In this document: in pieces, positions 8,733 to 17,890 of the stretch | Position numbering within the stretch: the first letter of the stretch is position 1 | Layout: every line of letters begins with the position of its first letter | DNA from: Ruegeria sp. HKCCD7303 | GTDB lineage: Bacteria; Pseudomonadota; Alphaproteobacteria; Rhodobacterales; Rhodobacteraceae | Assembly: GCF_013111185.1 (NCBI RefSeq) | Contig: NZ_WVRE01000013.1 | Location: 20,745 to 84,744 of the forward strand | Direction of reading: 5' to 3' | Length of the DNA stretch: 64,000 bases | Translations under genes and position numbers: made by a program | The notes under the pieces: model-generated | What the model was told of the DNA's origin: nothing | Databases searched by the model: none | The model's input: the letters and a program-made list of their open reading frames with translations, nothing else

Positions 8733-9975
8733 CCCCGTATCCGCCATTCAGCCGATCTCGTTCGACGAGCTGCGCCAGAGCCAACCCCTGAAAGGGTTGA
8801 AGGTTCTGATTGTGGTGGAAAACCTGCCCGTGCCCTTCGACCGCCGCGTCTGGATGGAGGCCCGCACGCTGGCCGCCGCAGGCGCGCTGGTCTCGGTCAT
8901 CTGTCCGACTGGCAAGGGGCATGAGGAGCGTGTCTGGGAAGACGAAGGCATCAAGGTCTATCGCCACCCGCTGCCTTTGGATGCCAGCGGCGCGCTGGGG
9001 TATCTGTTGGAATATGGCGCGGCGCTGTTCTGGGAAAGCTGGCTGGCACTGAAGATCAAGTTTACCCGCGGTTTTCACGTCATCCATGGCTGCAACCCGC
9101 CTGACCTGATCTTTCTGGTGGCGCTGCCCTTCAAGCTGTTTGGCGTGCGCTATCTGTTCGATCATCACGACATCAACCCCGAGCTTTATGAGGCCAAGTT
9201 CGACAAGCGCGGGTTCTTCTGGAAGCTGATGAAGACGTTCGAACGGCTGACCTTCGCCTCGGCCCGGGTATCGATCGCCACCAATGAAAGCTATCGCAAG
9301 ATCGCCATCGAACGCGGCGGCATGGCGCCCGAGGATGTGTTTATCGTCCGCTCAGGCCCCGATCTCAGCCGGTTGCAGCACCTGCCGCCGAACCCGGACT
9401 GGCGCAATGGGCGCAAATATATGGTCGGCTATGTCGGCGTCATGGGCGATCAGGAAGGCATCGATCTGCTGCTGGAATCCGTGGCGCATCTGGTGCAGGT
9501 TCAGGGGCGCGACGACATTCAGTTCTGCCTTGTGGGCGGCGGCCCCAGCCTGGACAAGCTGAAGCAGCAATCCGTCGATATGGGCCTGTCGGACTATGTC
9601 ACTTTCACCGGCCGTGCGCCGGATCAGGATCTGTTCGAAATCTTGTCGACCGCCGATGTCTGCGTGAACCCGGACCGGGTGAACGAGATGAATGACAAAT
9701 CCACCATGAACAAGATTCTCGAATATATGGCGTTCGAGAAACCCATCGTTCAGTTCGACGTGACCGAAGGGCGGTTCTCGGCGCAGGAGGCCTCGCTTTA
9801 TGCCAAGGCCAATGATCCAGTGGATATGGCCGACAAGATCACCGAACTGCTGGCGGATGACGAGCGCCGCGCTGCCATGGGCCGCTATGGGCGTGCAAGG
9901 GTCGAGGCTGAGATGGCCTGGCCCCATCAGGTGCCCGCGCTGATTGCAGCGTATAAGCGGATCTGGAAGGGCTAA
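8719..9975 (+). CDS. Glycosyltransferase family 4
   Basis: 418 residues, GT-B fold. The N-terminal Rossmann domain starts at LKVLIVVENLPVPFDRRVW and has the HGCNPPDL segment. The C-terminal domain has GYVGVMGDQEGID, and the donor-binding region (MNKILEYMAFEKPIVQFD) lies near residues 330-350. The gene starts inside the last 14 nt of the dehydrogenase gene, so the two are translated together. This enzyme may therefore add the uronic acid that the dehydrogenase makes. A hairpin follows directly after the stop codon. Confidence 0.88.
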   Translation: MNMTSPVSAIQPISFDELRQSQPLKGLKVLIVVENLPVPFDRRVWMEARTLAAAGALVSVICPTGKGHEERVWEDEGIKVYRHPLPLDASGALGYLLEYGAALFWESWLALKIKFTRGFHVIHGCNPPDLIFLVALPFKLFGVRYLFDHHDINPELYEAKFDKRGFFWKLMKTFERLTFASARVSIATNESYRKIAIERGGMAPEDVFIVRSGPDLSRLQHLPPNPDWRNGRKYMVGYVGVMGDQEGIDLLLESVAHLVQVQGRDDIQFCLVGGGPSLDKLKQQSVDMGLSDYVTFTGRAPDQDLFEILSTADVCVNPDRVNEMNDKSTMNKILEYMAFEKPIVQFDVTEGRFSAQEASLYAKANDPVDMADKITELLADDERRAAMGRYGRARVEAEMAWPHQVPALIAAYKRIWKG

Positions 9976-9976
9976 A

Positions 9977-10020
9977 GCGCAATCCGAAAAGTGAAAACTG
10001 GTTTTCGGATTATATTGCGC
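9977..10020. terminator. Long imperfect hairpin between convergent genes
   Basis: GCGCAATCCGAAAA, an 11-nt loop region, then TTTTCGG, a five-base bulge and ATTGCGC. The outer 7-nt and inner 7-nt arms both pair. It begins 1 nt after the GT4 stop and ends 14 nt before the stop of the convergent xrtD, so it can serve both strands. There is no long T-run. From memory, similar GCGCAAT...CCGAAAA repeats occur in other alphaproteobacterial genomes, so it may belong to a dispersed repeat family. Confidence 0.55.
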
Positions 10021-10034
10021 ACTACTTCAAAGGC

Positions 10035-11654
10035 TTAGAACGGCACGAATTGCGGCAAGCGGTTCAGGCTGGGTTCCATGAACCGCTGCAGCCTTGCATC
10101 CGCATCCGCTTCGGTTTCACCGGGCAGGATCGGGGTCACAAAGCGGACCAAGGCACCATCGGTGCGGCCCATAGTGAAACCGTCCTGGATAACGCTCAAC
10201 TTGGCGCGGAAATCGTTGACCATACGTTTGCCGCGCTGTTCGAACCAGTAATAGACCAGCTGTTTTGACAGCTCTTTCTGGATCACCGCGCGATTTACGG
10301 TGAAGCTGCCATAAGGTGTGTCGCCCGGGTTGATCTCATAAGGCTCCAGGCTGAAGATTTCCCAACCGCCAACCGGCAGGCAAACCTCGGGCGAATGGAT
10401 GCCGTCGCCATCGGTTTGCTTGTTGTAGAAGGCCACAAACATGTTCACGAAGTCACCCGACCCGCTATCGATATAGGTGGCGTGAAGATAATCGCTGGCC
10501 CCCAGTGTCCGTTCGACCTTGGGATCAAGGCTAGTGGTCGAGCCTGACCAATCGCCCAACTGGCGTGGGTAAAGCACAAACGGATCCCGCTCGATTGGCT
10601 TTACCTCTGAGGCCGGCCGCAGGGTCCACGCAGTAGAAACCGCCAAAGTTAAAAGTGCCGCGATGGCCAACGCCACTGATGCGCGAATACTCAAAAAACG
10701 CAGTGCGACGGCGCCCAGCCCCTGGGTGTCCAGATCGATTGTTTCGGCAAAAGGCTGCGGGTTTGGGGCCAGACGCTGCAACCCGATTGCCATCAGGAAC
10801 AGAATGACCACGCAAAGCAGGAAGATGATCCAGCCTTCGAAGAAATGCATGAAGCCTTCGGCATGTTCGATGCCGTGATGGTTGACCAGCACACCGATCA
10901 CACCGATACGGACCGAGTTCATCAGTACTGTCAGAGGTGCGGCTGCAACCAGCAGAACCACCTTGTGCCAGATCGGGCCACGATACAGCAGGGCAAAGAG
11001 ATACGAGAAGCTGAGGATCGGGAACAGGTAACGCAGGCCTGAACAGGCCTCGGCCACCTGCAGCTTGTAGACCCCCAGATCGATGATGTTGCCTTCGATA
11101 AAGACCGAAACACCAGCCATCTGCACGAACCACACGCCCAGCTCGGATGAAATCCATTGCAGGAAGATCGTCAGCTTCCAATAGACGAACTGCGGCAGGG
11201 GCAGCATGAACACCAGATGCAGCACGGGCAGCTGATGGTATTTGCCCCGCTGCCAGCCGAATACGGTTAGCATAACGCCGCCCACCCAGATGATCATGGC
11301 ATAGGTGACGATGTCGGAGATGCGGGCCAGATTGCCCAGAATGGCGATGAGCAGGGCCACGGCAATCGCCGCCACACCCGGCCACCGATCGCGCACGACC
11401 GGATTGGGTGGCGGCATGTCCCTAAGTTCACGCAGGAAGAGATACAGCGAAATGATCGGGATCAGCGGACCATGGCTGTATTCCGGAGTGCTCCAGGCAG
11501 CTCCCAACGACACGATCCCGATCCAGAAGACGGGCACCGACCCAAGCAACAACAAGGCAAACCAGAACAACCCTGCGGTGTTTATGACCGGCAGGCCGCC
11601 TCGGGCCGCTTCAATGATATTGTCGCGGCCGTTTTTCGAATCGAAACGATGCAT
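10035..11654 (-). CDS. xrtD: Exosortase XrtD (VPLPA-CTERM type) with fused EpsI domain
   Basis: About 540 residues in two parts. The N-terminal polytopic exosortase core carries the catalytic Cys205 ([10 protein letters not shown]), Arg250 ([10 protein letters not shown]) and a candidate His271 (HFFEGW). The C-terminal periplasmic EpsI/DUF3485-type domain contains [15 protein letters not shown]. This core plus EpsI fusion is the layout of XrtD, the exosortase paired with VPLPA-CTERM tails. Exosortases cut C-terminal sorting signals in the inner membrane, probably linking the protein to an exported glycan. The presumed target is encoded at 22147-22680. GTG at 11657 is an alternative start directly before the ATG. 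Confidence 0.9.
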   Translation of the reverse strand: MHRFDSKNGRDNIIEAARGGLPVINTAGLFWFALLLLGSVPVFWIGIVSLGAAWSTPEYSHGPLIPIISLYLFLRELRDMPPPNPVVRDRWPGVAAIAVALLIAILGNLARISDIVTYAMIIWVGGVMLTVFGWQRGKYHQLPVLHLVFMLPLPQFVYWKLTIFLQWISSELGVWFVQMAGVSVFIEGNIIDLGVYKLQVAEACSGLRYLFPILSFSYLFALLYRGPIWHKVVLLVAAAPLTVLMNSVRIGVIGVLVNHHGIEHAEGFMHFFEGWIIFLLCVVILFLMAIGLQRLAPNPQPFAETIDLDTQGLGAVALRFLSIRASVALAIAALLTLAVSTAWTLRPASEVKPIERDPFVLYPRQLGDWSGSTTSLDPKVERTLGASDYLHATYIDSGSGDFVNMFVAFYNKQTDGDGIHSPEVCLPVGGWEIFSLEPYEINPGDTPYGSFTVNRAVIQKELSKQLVYYWFEQRGKRMVNDFRAKLSVIQDGFTMGRTDGALVRFVTPILPGETEADADARLQRFMEPSLNRLPQFVPF

Positions 11655-11687
11655 CACTACCCATCATGCATAATAAACCACGCCCCG

Positions 11688-11717
11688 AAATCATGGTGAC
11701 ACAAGCTCCCGTGATTT
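11688..11717 (-). terminator. Inverted repeat between the barrel gene and xrtD
   Basis: AAATCATG and CGTGATTT pair 7 of 8 with a 14-nt spacer, in the 132-nt gap after which xrtD starts. It may be a weak terminator or a leader structure for xrtD. There is no T-run to settle it. Confidence 0.3.
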
Positions 11718-11786
11718 TGATCTGAAGGCGATACAATACGTAGTGTTTGGAGTATTTGTTGACGACACGAACCCAGCCAAAGCAAA

Positions 11787-13355
11787 TCAGGGTTTGAGGG
11801 TGAACCTCCGCCCAAGCGTCAGGAAGACCGAGTCCGAGGTTGCCTTAAAGCCGTTCTGGTCGTCCATCTCGTACTGATAGCCTACGTTGAGCGCCCAATC
11901 CTTTGTGATCGCGCGCGTATAAGAGGCGTTGAATGTGCCGCGCTGTCTTGGATTGGATGAACCCGTCCCTTCGTCTTCCTGATCGATGAAATTAACACTA
12001 AAAGACAGGCCGGATACCGGGTTTATGAAATAATCATATGTCAGGAAGGCCAGAGTCTGCCGGGTTTCCACACTTTGTGTACTGGTGCCGACCCGTCGTT
12101 GAATCGTCGCGCCGATTCGAGAACTGGCCAACTGATAGCTGTAGTCGATCTGACCAATCGGCGTCACTTCGTCAAAAGGTCCCCGAGTAAAGCCGACATT
12201 GAAGCCGAACAACCCGCTGGAGCGTTGGAAGGTTCGACCGACCGTCGCGTTGATTCTGGAGCCGTTCACACCGAATGTCTGGTCAAACAGAACATCGGCG
12301 GTTCCATCCGGCAGCGTCTTGCTCCATGCAAAACTCCAGACGAAATCTTCGGTCACGTCATTTATGTTGTTGGCACGCTGTGTGTCGTCAACCTGGCTGT
12401 AACCGATGTTCGCACTGAGGCTGGTGATGGGGGAAATATTATACGTCACACCCGTTGATACGACTGTTGTTTGCCGATCCGTCTGGACGTTGTCATCAGC
12501 CACGAAATCCCGGTAATCGACACTCAAGTTACCCTGCAGAACCGGAGAAAACCGAAATAGAACCGCAGCTGTGTAATCGTCGGACCGGTTGTCGAACAGG
12601 TTCGGGTCGATTGTGTTCGTATAGCTGCGTTCACGGTGATTGTAAGTGAAGCGGAATCCCAAAGGATCGTTCAGGCCGGTTTCCCAGTCCAGATTCCCGC
12701 GTGTGTTGACCTGATCACCTATGGTGCCGATCACGTCCGAGGCGTCGATGACGCCATCCAGATTCGTGTCCGTCAGCGAGCGATTGAAGGCAAGGTCTCT
12801 CTCGCGGTATTCAGCAAGCAAACCAAGCCGGCTGTTTGCGCGTATACGCTGATAGTCCAGCCGTGCGAGCGGATCCGAGAAGCTGGATTCCGTTCCGATA
12901 ATTGGTTCATTGGCGATCCGGTATAGCCCAGACAGATCGAATCTCAGCGTCGAATCCGTTGTCTGTTTCAGAACTCCAAGGGCAAGCGTGTTTTCCCACC
13001 AGGTGGTCGCCCCCAGCGACGGGTCGGTCAGACGCAGGTTGTCGTCATGTCTGAGCGAGGTCAGGTAGTCCAGTGTCACAGTCAGGCCGGTTCCGGTGCC
13101 GGTCGGTTGACCGGTCAATGGCTGGCCGACCTGCCGCGCCGGGTTTCTCAGCGCCTGCTGCGAAATAAGCTGCTGGCTGGGTGACTGCTGTACAAGCGTT
13201 GATGTGACCGGCGCCTGTTGCACGGTTGTTTGCTGTGTCTGCTGTGTTGTCGTTTGCGCTGTTGAGGTTTGCTGCCCAACAACTGGCATAACTGAAATTA
13301 TTAAAGCAGCCCCACCCCCCAGAACGGTGGACAGCCTGAATTTCGATTTTCCCAC
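11787..13355 (-). CDS. Outer-membrane beta-barrel protein of the exosortase/EPS locus
   Basis: 522 residues with a signal peptide (hydrophobic residues 11-27, cleavage near VVGQ). A Q/T-rich low-complexity linker spans about 28-68. Alternating amphipathic strands then run to a C-terminal RRFTLKP end, as in beta-barrels. It resembles the TIGR03016-type proteins that accompany exosortases. It may form the outer-membrane pore or secretion partner for the EPS. Residues 196-207 (DTNLDGVIDASD) are a perfect EF-hand-like calcium loop inside the barrel region. It lies 12 nt after the Wza-like gene in the same operon. Confidence 0.78.
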   Translation of the reverse strand: MGKSKFRLSTVLGGGAALIISVMPVVGQQTSTAQTTTQQTQQTTVQQAPVTSTLVQQSPSQQLISQQALRNPARQVGQPLTGQPTGTGTGLTVTLDYLTSLRHDDNLRLTDPSLGATTWWENTLALGVLKQTTDSTLRFDLSGLYRIANEPIIGTESSFSDPLARLDYQRIRANSRLGLLAEYRERDLAFNRSLTDTNLDGVIDASDVIGTIGDQVNTRGNLDWETGLNDPLGFRFTYNHRERSYTNTIDPNLFDNRSDDYTAAVLFRFSPVLQGNLSVDYRDFVADDNVQTDRQTTVVSTGVTYNISPITSLSANIGYSQVDDTQRANNINDVTEDFVWSFAWSKTLPDGTADVLFDQTFGVNGSRINATVGRTFQRSSGLFGFNVGFTRGPFDEVTPIGQIDYSYQLASSRIGATIQRRVGTSTQSVETRQTLAFLTYDYFINPVSGLSFSVNFIDQEDEGTGSSNPRQRGTFNASYTRAITKDWALNVGYQYEMDDQNGFKATSDSVFLTLGRRFTLKP

Positions 13356-13367
13356 CTGTATCAGCCT

Positions 13368-13997
13368 CTATTCGAACAAGCGGCGTGATGGCACGACCAC
13401 AACATCTCCGGTTCTGAGCACTGTATTGCCTTGGATGCCACCGCCCGATCCATTGTAGTTATAGATATATTTGTTCACCACGCCTGTTTTACTGTCAGCT
13501 CTGCGCAATTCGATGCGCTTGCGAGCCGCGAAATTGGTCAGGCCTCCAGCCTGAGCCAAAACCTGAAGAATGGTTGTACCTTCGGTCGCCAGAAACTTTC
13601 CCGGTATGTTGACCTCGCCCATGATGAAAATATCAATGGTTGGGCCGGTTGCGGCCAACCCGCCCTGAAGAGGAGGGGGTGCCAGCGATGCGACCGAGAT
13701 AAAGACGGTTGGCGGCGTGTTGAAATTCGAGGACAACGCCGATGCGAGAGAAGAACTGAGCCCATTGGTCGATCGACCAGCGGCCCGAAGCGATCCGGCA
13801 AGCGGGAAATTGATGGAACCATCCGGCAGCACCAGAACTGTTCGGTTCAGGGTGGGGTCTTCGAGCACTTCAACCTGAAGCGCATCGCCCGGCTTAATCT
13901 GGTACGAGCTTTGTGCCCATGCCCCGGTCGCCACAATCATAGCGATGATGAAAGCGATCAATGGTCCTATAACTGTCCGCATATTCAAATCTCTCAC
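13368..13997 (-). CDS. Polysaccharide export protein (Wza/OPX family, short form)
   Basis: 209 residues: a signal peptide ending near AWAQ, a Poly_export domain (YQIKPGDALQVEVLEDPTLNRTV...) and one SLBB-like domain (IDIFIMGEVNIPGKF...ILQVLAQAGGLTNFA). It lacks a lipobox Cys and the C-terminal amphipathic helix of long Wza. This short OPX type probably relies on a separate barrel, plausibly the adjacent 11787-13355 product, to cross the outer membrane. ATG at residue 6 is an alternative start. The preceding TPR lipoprotein gene ends 98 nt upstream. Confidence 0.87.
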   Translation of the reverse strand: MRDLNMRTVIGPLIAFIIAMIVATGAWAQSSYQIKPGDALQVEVLEDPTLNRTVLVLPDGSINFPLAGSLRAAGRSTNGLSSSLASALSSNFNTPPTVFISVASLAPPPLQGGLAATGPTIDIFIMGEVNIPGKFLATEGTTILQVLAQAGGLTNFAARKRIELRRADSKTGVVNKYIYNYNGSGGGIQGNTVLRTGDVVVVPSRRLFE

Positions 13998-14095
13998 TTT
14001 TTTCTGTTTATGCCTCTTCCCACAGCCTCAGACAATCCGCTGTGAGTCCAGCGGTCGTGAGATGCGGCAGAAATGCAGCGCTCTTTCCCGGGGTG

Positions 14096-16555
14096 TTATT
14101 GCCCCGGATTGTCGGCAACGCTCGTACGTTCAATTTCCTCCTCCAGTGAGGGTGAAATATCCAGCGGGATGCCTGTCGCCTGAGCGGCCCGGTATGCCCG
14201 CAAGGCGTCTTCTCTTCGGCCAACGGCATCATAGGCTTTGCCCAGATGGTACAGCACCAAGGGATGGTCAGGTATCGCGCGAGCGGCAGGTTCGAGATAG
14301 GCCACCGCTTCTTCATAATTCCCCAGCCGGTATGCCAGCCAGCCGTAAGTGTCCTGGAACGCAGGTTCGCGCGTGCCGCGAAGGCGCTGCGCCAGAACCT
14401 GAGCGCGTTGCAAGCTTTCCTGATCGTCGCGATGTGTAGTCAGCAGGCTTGCCAGATTGTTGGCTACAATCAGAGACTGATTGCTGAGCGGGTAGAGGGT
14501 TTCGTAGACCGAAATGGCCTGATCCAGATCGCCAGCGCGTTCATGAACCGCCGCCTGCAGCATCAGAAGATTGGGATTTTCAGGTTGTGCGGCCAGCGCT
14601 TCGATCAGGATATTCTGGGCTGCGTCGGGGGTGCCATGCTCGGTTTCAAGCGCATGCAGCGCAATCCACGCTCTGGTGATATCCGGACGCTCTCCGAGAA
14701 CGGCGCGATAAAGCTGCGCGGCCTCATCATATTCACCGTTTCCGGTCAGGGCATAGGCCTTGATCAGGCGGATTGGCAATGACTCGGGATCCTCTTCGAG
14801 CAATTGATCAAGGCGGGCAAACGCTTCGGTTGTTTTCCCCTGCACCAGCATCAGGCGAATCAATGCGATATCGGCGGGCAGTCCGAATTCGGGATCTTCG
14901 GCCAACTCCTTCAAAAACATCGTTAGGTCGTCCGTCTGTTGCTGAGCTGCCAACCTCTGGGCCTTAAGCTCATTGGCCACGCGCCGCGCTTCGGGGGTGT
15001 CGAGCTCGCTGATCGAACGCTGCACCGTTTCCAGACGGTCCCAATCCTGTGTTCCCAAGTAGATCTCGCCCAGCAGGAACAGTAGCTCGGGCTGATCCAT
15101 GTCCTGACGCAGGGCATCGACCAGAACGCGTTCAGCGATTTCTAGATCGCCATCCGCAATCAGAAACTGCGTATAGCGTAGCGTCTCTTCCGGCGCATTC
15201 CGGGAGACCTCGGTCGCCAATGCCAGCATTTCGCCCATCAGCTCTCGGTTGCCGTTGCGTTCATGAGCCTGCGCCAGCAGTGTCATCAGTTGCGGGTCAC
15301 GGGGGGCCTGACCAAGGGCTTCACGCAAAAGCACAATGGCATCGCCAATATTGTCTTCATCGATCAGCCAGGACGACTTGAACTTAAGCGCATCCACCTG
15401 CGTGGCGTCTTCGGAAAGTACATTTTCGATCAGAAGGCGTGCTTCCTCGGGTTGACCGGTCTGGAACAGAATCCGGGCGAATTCCACTTCGTTTGCCCGG
15501 GTCTGCTCGGTTCTTTCCGCGCCCTCAAGCAGGGCACGCATGTCGGCAATAGCAGCTTCCTTGTCGCCCGAACGGAATTTCAGTGTCGCGCGGAGTGTCT
15601 TGAAACGCGAGGCATTGGGGCCACCTTGCGAGATGATCCCGTCCAGTTCGGCAATCGCGGCTGCGGTGTCGCGGTGTTCATTCAGAAAAGCGATCAGCCT
15701 CTGAGCTGGCATGTGATCTTCGGCTTGTGCCTCTACCTCGGCACGCAGCATCCGTTCTGCGGCGTCAAGGTTGTTCTGATCGATATAGTGCTGAACAAGC
15801 ACTTGCTCGATGCCCTGATCGTCAGGAAAAACCTGAGTCATTTGCTTGAGCAACGCTTCGATTTCAGCTGGCTGGTTCAATTCTTGCAGCGCCAGCAGCC
15901 GGGTCGAGTAGAGATTTGGCTGCTCCGGTGCAAATTTCAGGGCCGCGCCTGTCTCTTCCAGCACTCCATGCCAGTCGCGTTCCCGGATAAGGTGGTCGAT
16001 CAGAACCTGTCGCGCCGTAAGGAGATCAGGGCGGGCATCCAGCATCTCATGGGCTGTGTGTACGGCAAACTCCAGTTGGTTGGCGTCTCCGTTTCTGACC
16101 GCGTCCGTATAAGCCAGCGTATTGTTGATGGATTTGATCTCGACATCATCTGGTGCCAGCGCGGCAGCCGCTGCGCCGTGACGCCGCACACCATCCCAGT
16201 TGCTTGTCTCTAGCGCGATTTCGGCCAGGCTGCGTTGCCCTTCGAAGTTGTCGGGATATTGTTCTATCAGTCGTAGGTATTGGCCATATGCAAGAGACAG
16301 ATTGCCCCGCTCGCGTTCCAGTCGCGCAAAGGTCAGGCGTGCTTCCTTGTGCTGACCGTTAAGCTTGAAGACATTCTTGAATTCGACAAGCGCGCGCTCG
16401 ACATCACCTTGCTCCAGATGCGCCAACCCGGCCTGGAAATGAGCCTCAGCCCGCTCCTCAGCGGTATCGCAGGCGCTCAGAAGCAGAGAGAGGCTTAGAA
16501 AGACAATCACCAGACGATTGCCGATTGGAAAGCAGAATTTACTTGCTGTGGTCAT
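14096..16555 (-). CDS. TPR-repeat lipoprotein (PrsT-like)
   Basis: 819 residues with a lipoprotein signal peptide ending in LLLSAC (lipidated Cys29). Nearly the entire mature protein is tetratricopeptide-like helix pairs, such as AHFQAGLAHLEQGDVERALVEFKNV near the N-terminus and LVLYHLGKAYDAVGRREDALRAYRAA near the C-terminus. This is the architecture of the PEP-CTERM-system TPR lipoprotein PrsT (about 900 residues, TIGR02917). It probably scaffolds the EPS assembly or sorting complex in the periplasm. It lies between the ExoY-like transferase (67 nt upstream) and the Wza-like gene. Confidence 0.85.
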   Translation of the reverse strand: MTTASKFCFPIGNRLVIVFLSLSLLLSACDTAEERAEAHFQAGLAHLEQGDVERALVEFKNVFKLNGQHKEARLTFARLERERGNLSLAYGQYLRLIEQYPDNFEGQRSLAEIALETSNWDGVRRHGAAAAALAPDDVEIKSINNTLAYTDAVRNGDANQLEFAVHTAHEMLDARPDLLTARQVLIDHLIRERDWHGVLEETGAALKFAPEQPNLYSTRLLALQELNQPAEIEALLKQMTQVFPDDQGIEQVLVQHYIDQNNLDAAERMLRAEVEAQAEDHMPAQRLIAFLNEHRDTAAAIAELDGIISQGGPNASRFKTLRATLKFRSGDKEAAIADMRALLEGAERTEQTRANEVEFARILFQTGQPEEARLLIENVLSEDATQVDALKFKSSWLIDEDNIGDAIVLLREALGQAPRDPQLMTLLAQAHERNGNRELMGEMLALATEVSRNAPEETLRYTQFLIADGDLEIAERVLVDALRQDMDQPELLFLLGEIYLGTQDWDRLETVQRSISELDTPEARRVANELKAQRLAAQQQTDDLTMFLKELAEDPEFGLPADIALIRLMLVQGKTTEAFARLDQLLEEDPESLPIRLIKAYALTGNGEYDEAAQLYRAVLGERPDITRAWIALHALETEHGTPDAAQNILIEALAAQPENPNLLMLQAAVHERAGDLDQAISVYETLYPLSNQSLIVANNLASLLTTHRDDQESLQRAQVLAQRLRGTREPAFQDTYGWLAYRLGNYEEAVAYLEPAARAIPDHPLVLYHLGKAYDAVGRREDALRAYRAAQATGIPLDISPSLEEEIERTSVADNPGQ

Positions 16556-16622
16556 GAAACGTGTTCCCGGCGGCGAAAAATACAGAGCCCTGCTCGACTA
16601 GACTCAGGAGCAGCCCTTGCTG

Positions 16623-17312
16623 TCAACAGCCGGTGCCGCGCAGCACAACAGCGACCGTTTGCACTAGGATCGACAGATCCGAGGAAAAAGACATGCCTTT
16701 CCAATATTCGGTGTCGTGTTGAGCCCGTTCGGCAAACGAGGAATTGTTGCGCTTGGAAACCTGCCATTGCCCCGTGATGCCGGGAAGCATCAAGTAATAC
16801 AGTTCACCGGGATACAATTCCTGCTGGTTCACCATCATCGGACGGGGGCCGATCATGGACATCTCACCCACAAGAACGTTCCAGAACTGCGGCAACTCAT
16901 CCATCGAGGTTTTGCGCAGGAAAGTACCGAACTTGATGATGCGTGGGTCATCGCGCAGTTTCTGGTTTCGGTTCCACTCTTCACGCGCTTCGGGGTTGGC
17001 ATCCAGATACTTCTGAAGCACCGCATCAGCGTCATGCACCATTGTGCGGATTTTCAGCATCTTGAAAATCTTGCCGTTCTTGCCAACGCGTTCCTGCCAG
17101 TAAAACGGCGTCACGCCCTGAAAGGCCAGAAATACGGCCAAAAGCGCAATCATCGGAATGACGAACGGTGCTGCGAGCAATGTAAACGCAATATCAAAAA
17201 TGCGCTTTCCGACACCCCTGTAGAACCCCGAATATTGCACTGAGGTTGGCATAACAGAGATGCTAGAGTAGCCCGCGCCAGCGTCGGCCACGTCTTTCGA
17301 ATGACTTGTCAC
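16623..17312 (-). CDS. Initiating sugar transferase (ExoY/WbaP-like)
   Basis: 229 residues, Bac_transf family of polyprenyl-phosphate phosphoglycosyl transferases. One membrane segment (about 38-60) is followed by the catalytic core: FYWQERVGKNGKIFKMLKIRTM, then DDPRIIKFGTFLRKTSMDELPQFWNVLVGEMSMIGPRP. It would load the first sugar-1-phosphate onto undecaprenyl phosphate. The GTG start at 17310-17312 is supported by GGGGG eight bases upstream. First gene of the minus-strand machinery operon, divergent from the ATPase/Wzz/kinase operon. Confidence 0.93.
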   Translation of the reverse strand: MTSHSKDVADAGAGYSSISVMPTSVQYSGFYRGVGKRIFDIAFTLLAAPFVIPMIALLAVFLAFQGVTPFYWQERVGKNGKIFKMLKIRTMVHDADAVLQKYLDANPEAREEWNRNQKLRDDPRIIKFGTFLRKTSMDELPQFWNVLVGEMSMIGPRPMMVNQQELYPGELYYLMLPGITGQWQVSKRNNSSFAERAQHDTEYWKGMSFSSDLSILVQTVAVVLRGTGC

Positions 17313-17890
17313 TATTTAAACCCCCAACACACACTAATACTTACGAACCACTTACCAAACTCAGGAACAGAACACGCTCGACCTCAACTACATATACTAA
17401 AAGTCTTGTATTTTTATGTCACTTCGACCCTGCGCTTACTCACTCGCGGGGTCATTTTCCCGTAACCAAGTGTTAACAAATTCAGGTTGGCTTGCAAAAC
17501 AATAATGCGGACACGCACACTTCAGAGTCACTGAATACAAGCATTTTCTGACGGTATCGTGAAACTTTGCCTGACTGATCTGTTAAAAGTTACCGAACTA
17601 TCGTTTCTTCTCCGGTAACAATCGATGAAATTTTGTGCTTTTGAGTCTGAAATTGGGCTCTCCGAGGCCTTTTTCCCGTACTCAGGCCAGATTTCTGCGG
17701 CTCCTTCGTCGGGCCTTTTTCTAAAGGTGTAGATGGAAACAATTGCTGGAAATACTTCTGATTGAGGGGGGAAGGCAGGTCAATTCATCGCGTGCGCAGT
17801 TTAGTGGTGCCTGCTATCTTGATTTTGTGGCAAAGTCGTACCCAAGTACTTTTTGTTTATGTGACGTGTTCTTTATGTGAAGGATTTCTG
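17313..17890. other. Divergent regulatory region of the EPS machinery operons
   Basis: 578 nt with no convincing gene. An in-frame open stretch (17762-17890) upstream of the ATPase reads like non-coding sequence. The region holds the inverted repeat at 17589-17619, a related CCGTAAC half-site near 17460, and a direct repeat GGCCTTTTTC at 17666-17675 and 17712-17721. It must contain promoters for both operons. Confidence 0.5.
17589..17619. promoter_or_regulatory. Inverted repeat GTTACCG/CGGTAAC in the divergent promoter region
   Basis: GTTACCG (17589-17595) and CGGTAAC (17613-17619) are perfect 7-nt arms 17 nt apart. The same CGGTAAC word recurs at 22867-22873, upstream of the VPLPA-CTERM and methyltransferase genes. 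It may be a site for a shared regulator; this is inference. Confidence 0.35.

Noticed and set aside
17762..17890. N-terminal extension of the ExeA-like ATPase
   Set aside because: The stretch does not resemble the family, and GTG 17891 has a good ribosome site.
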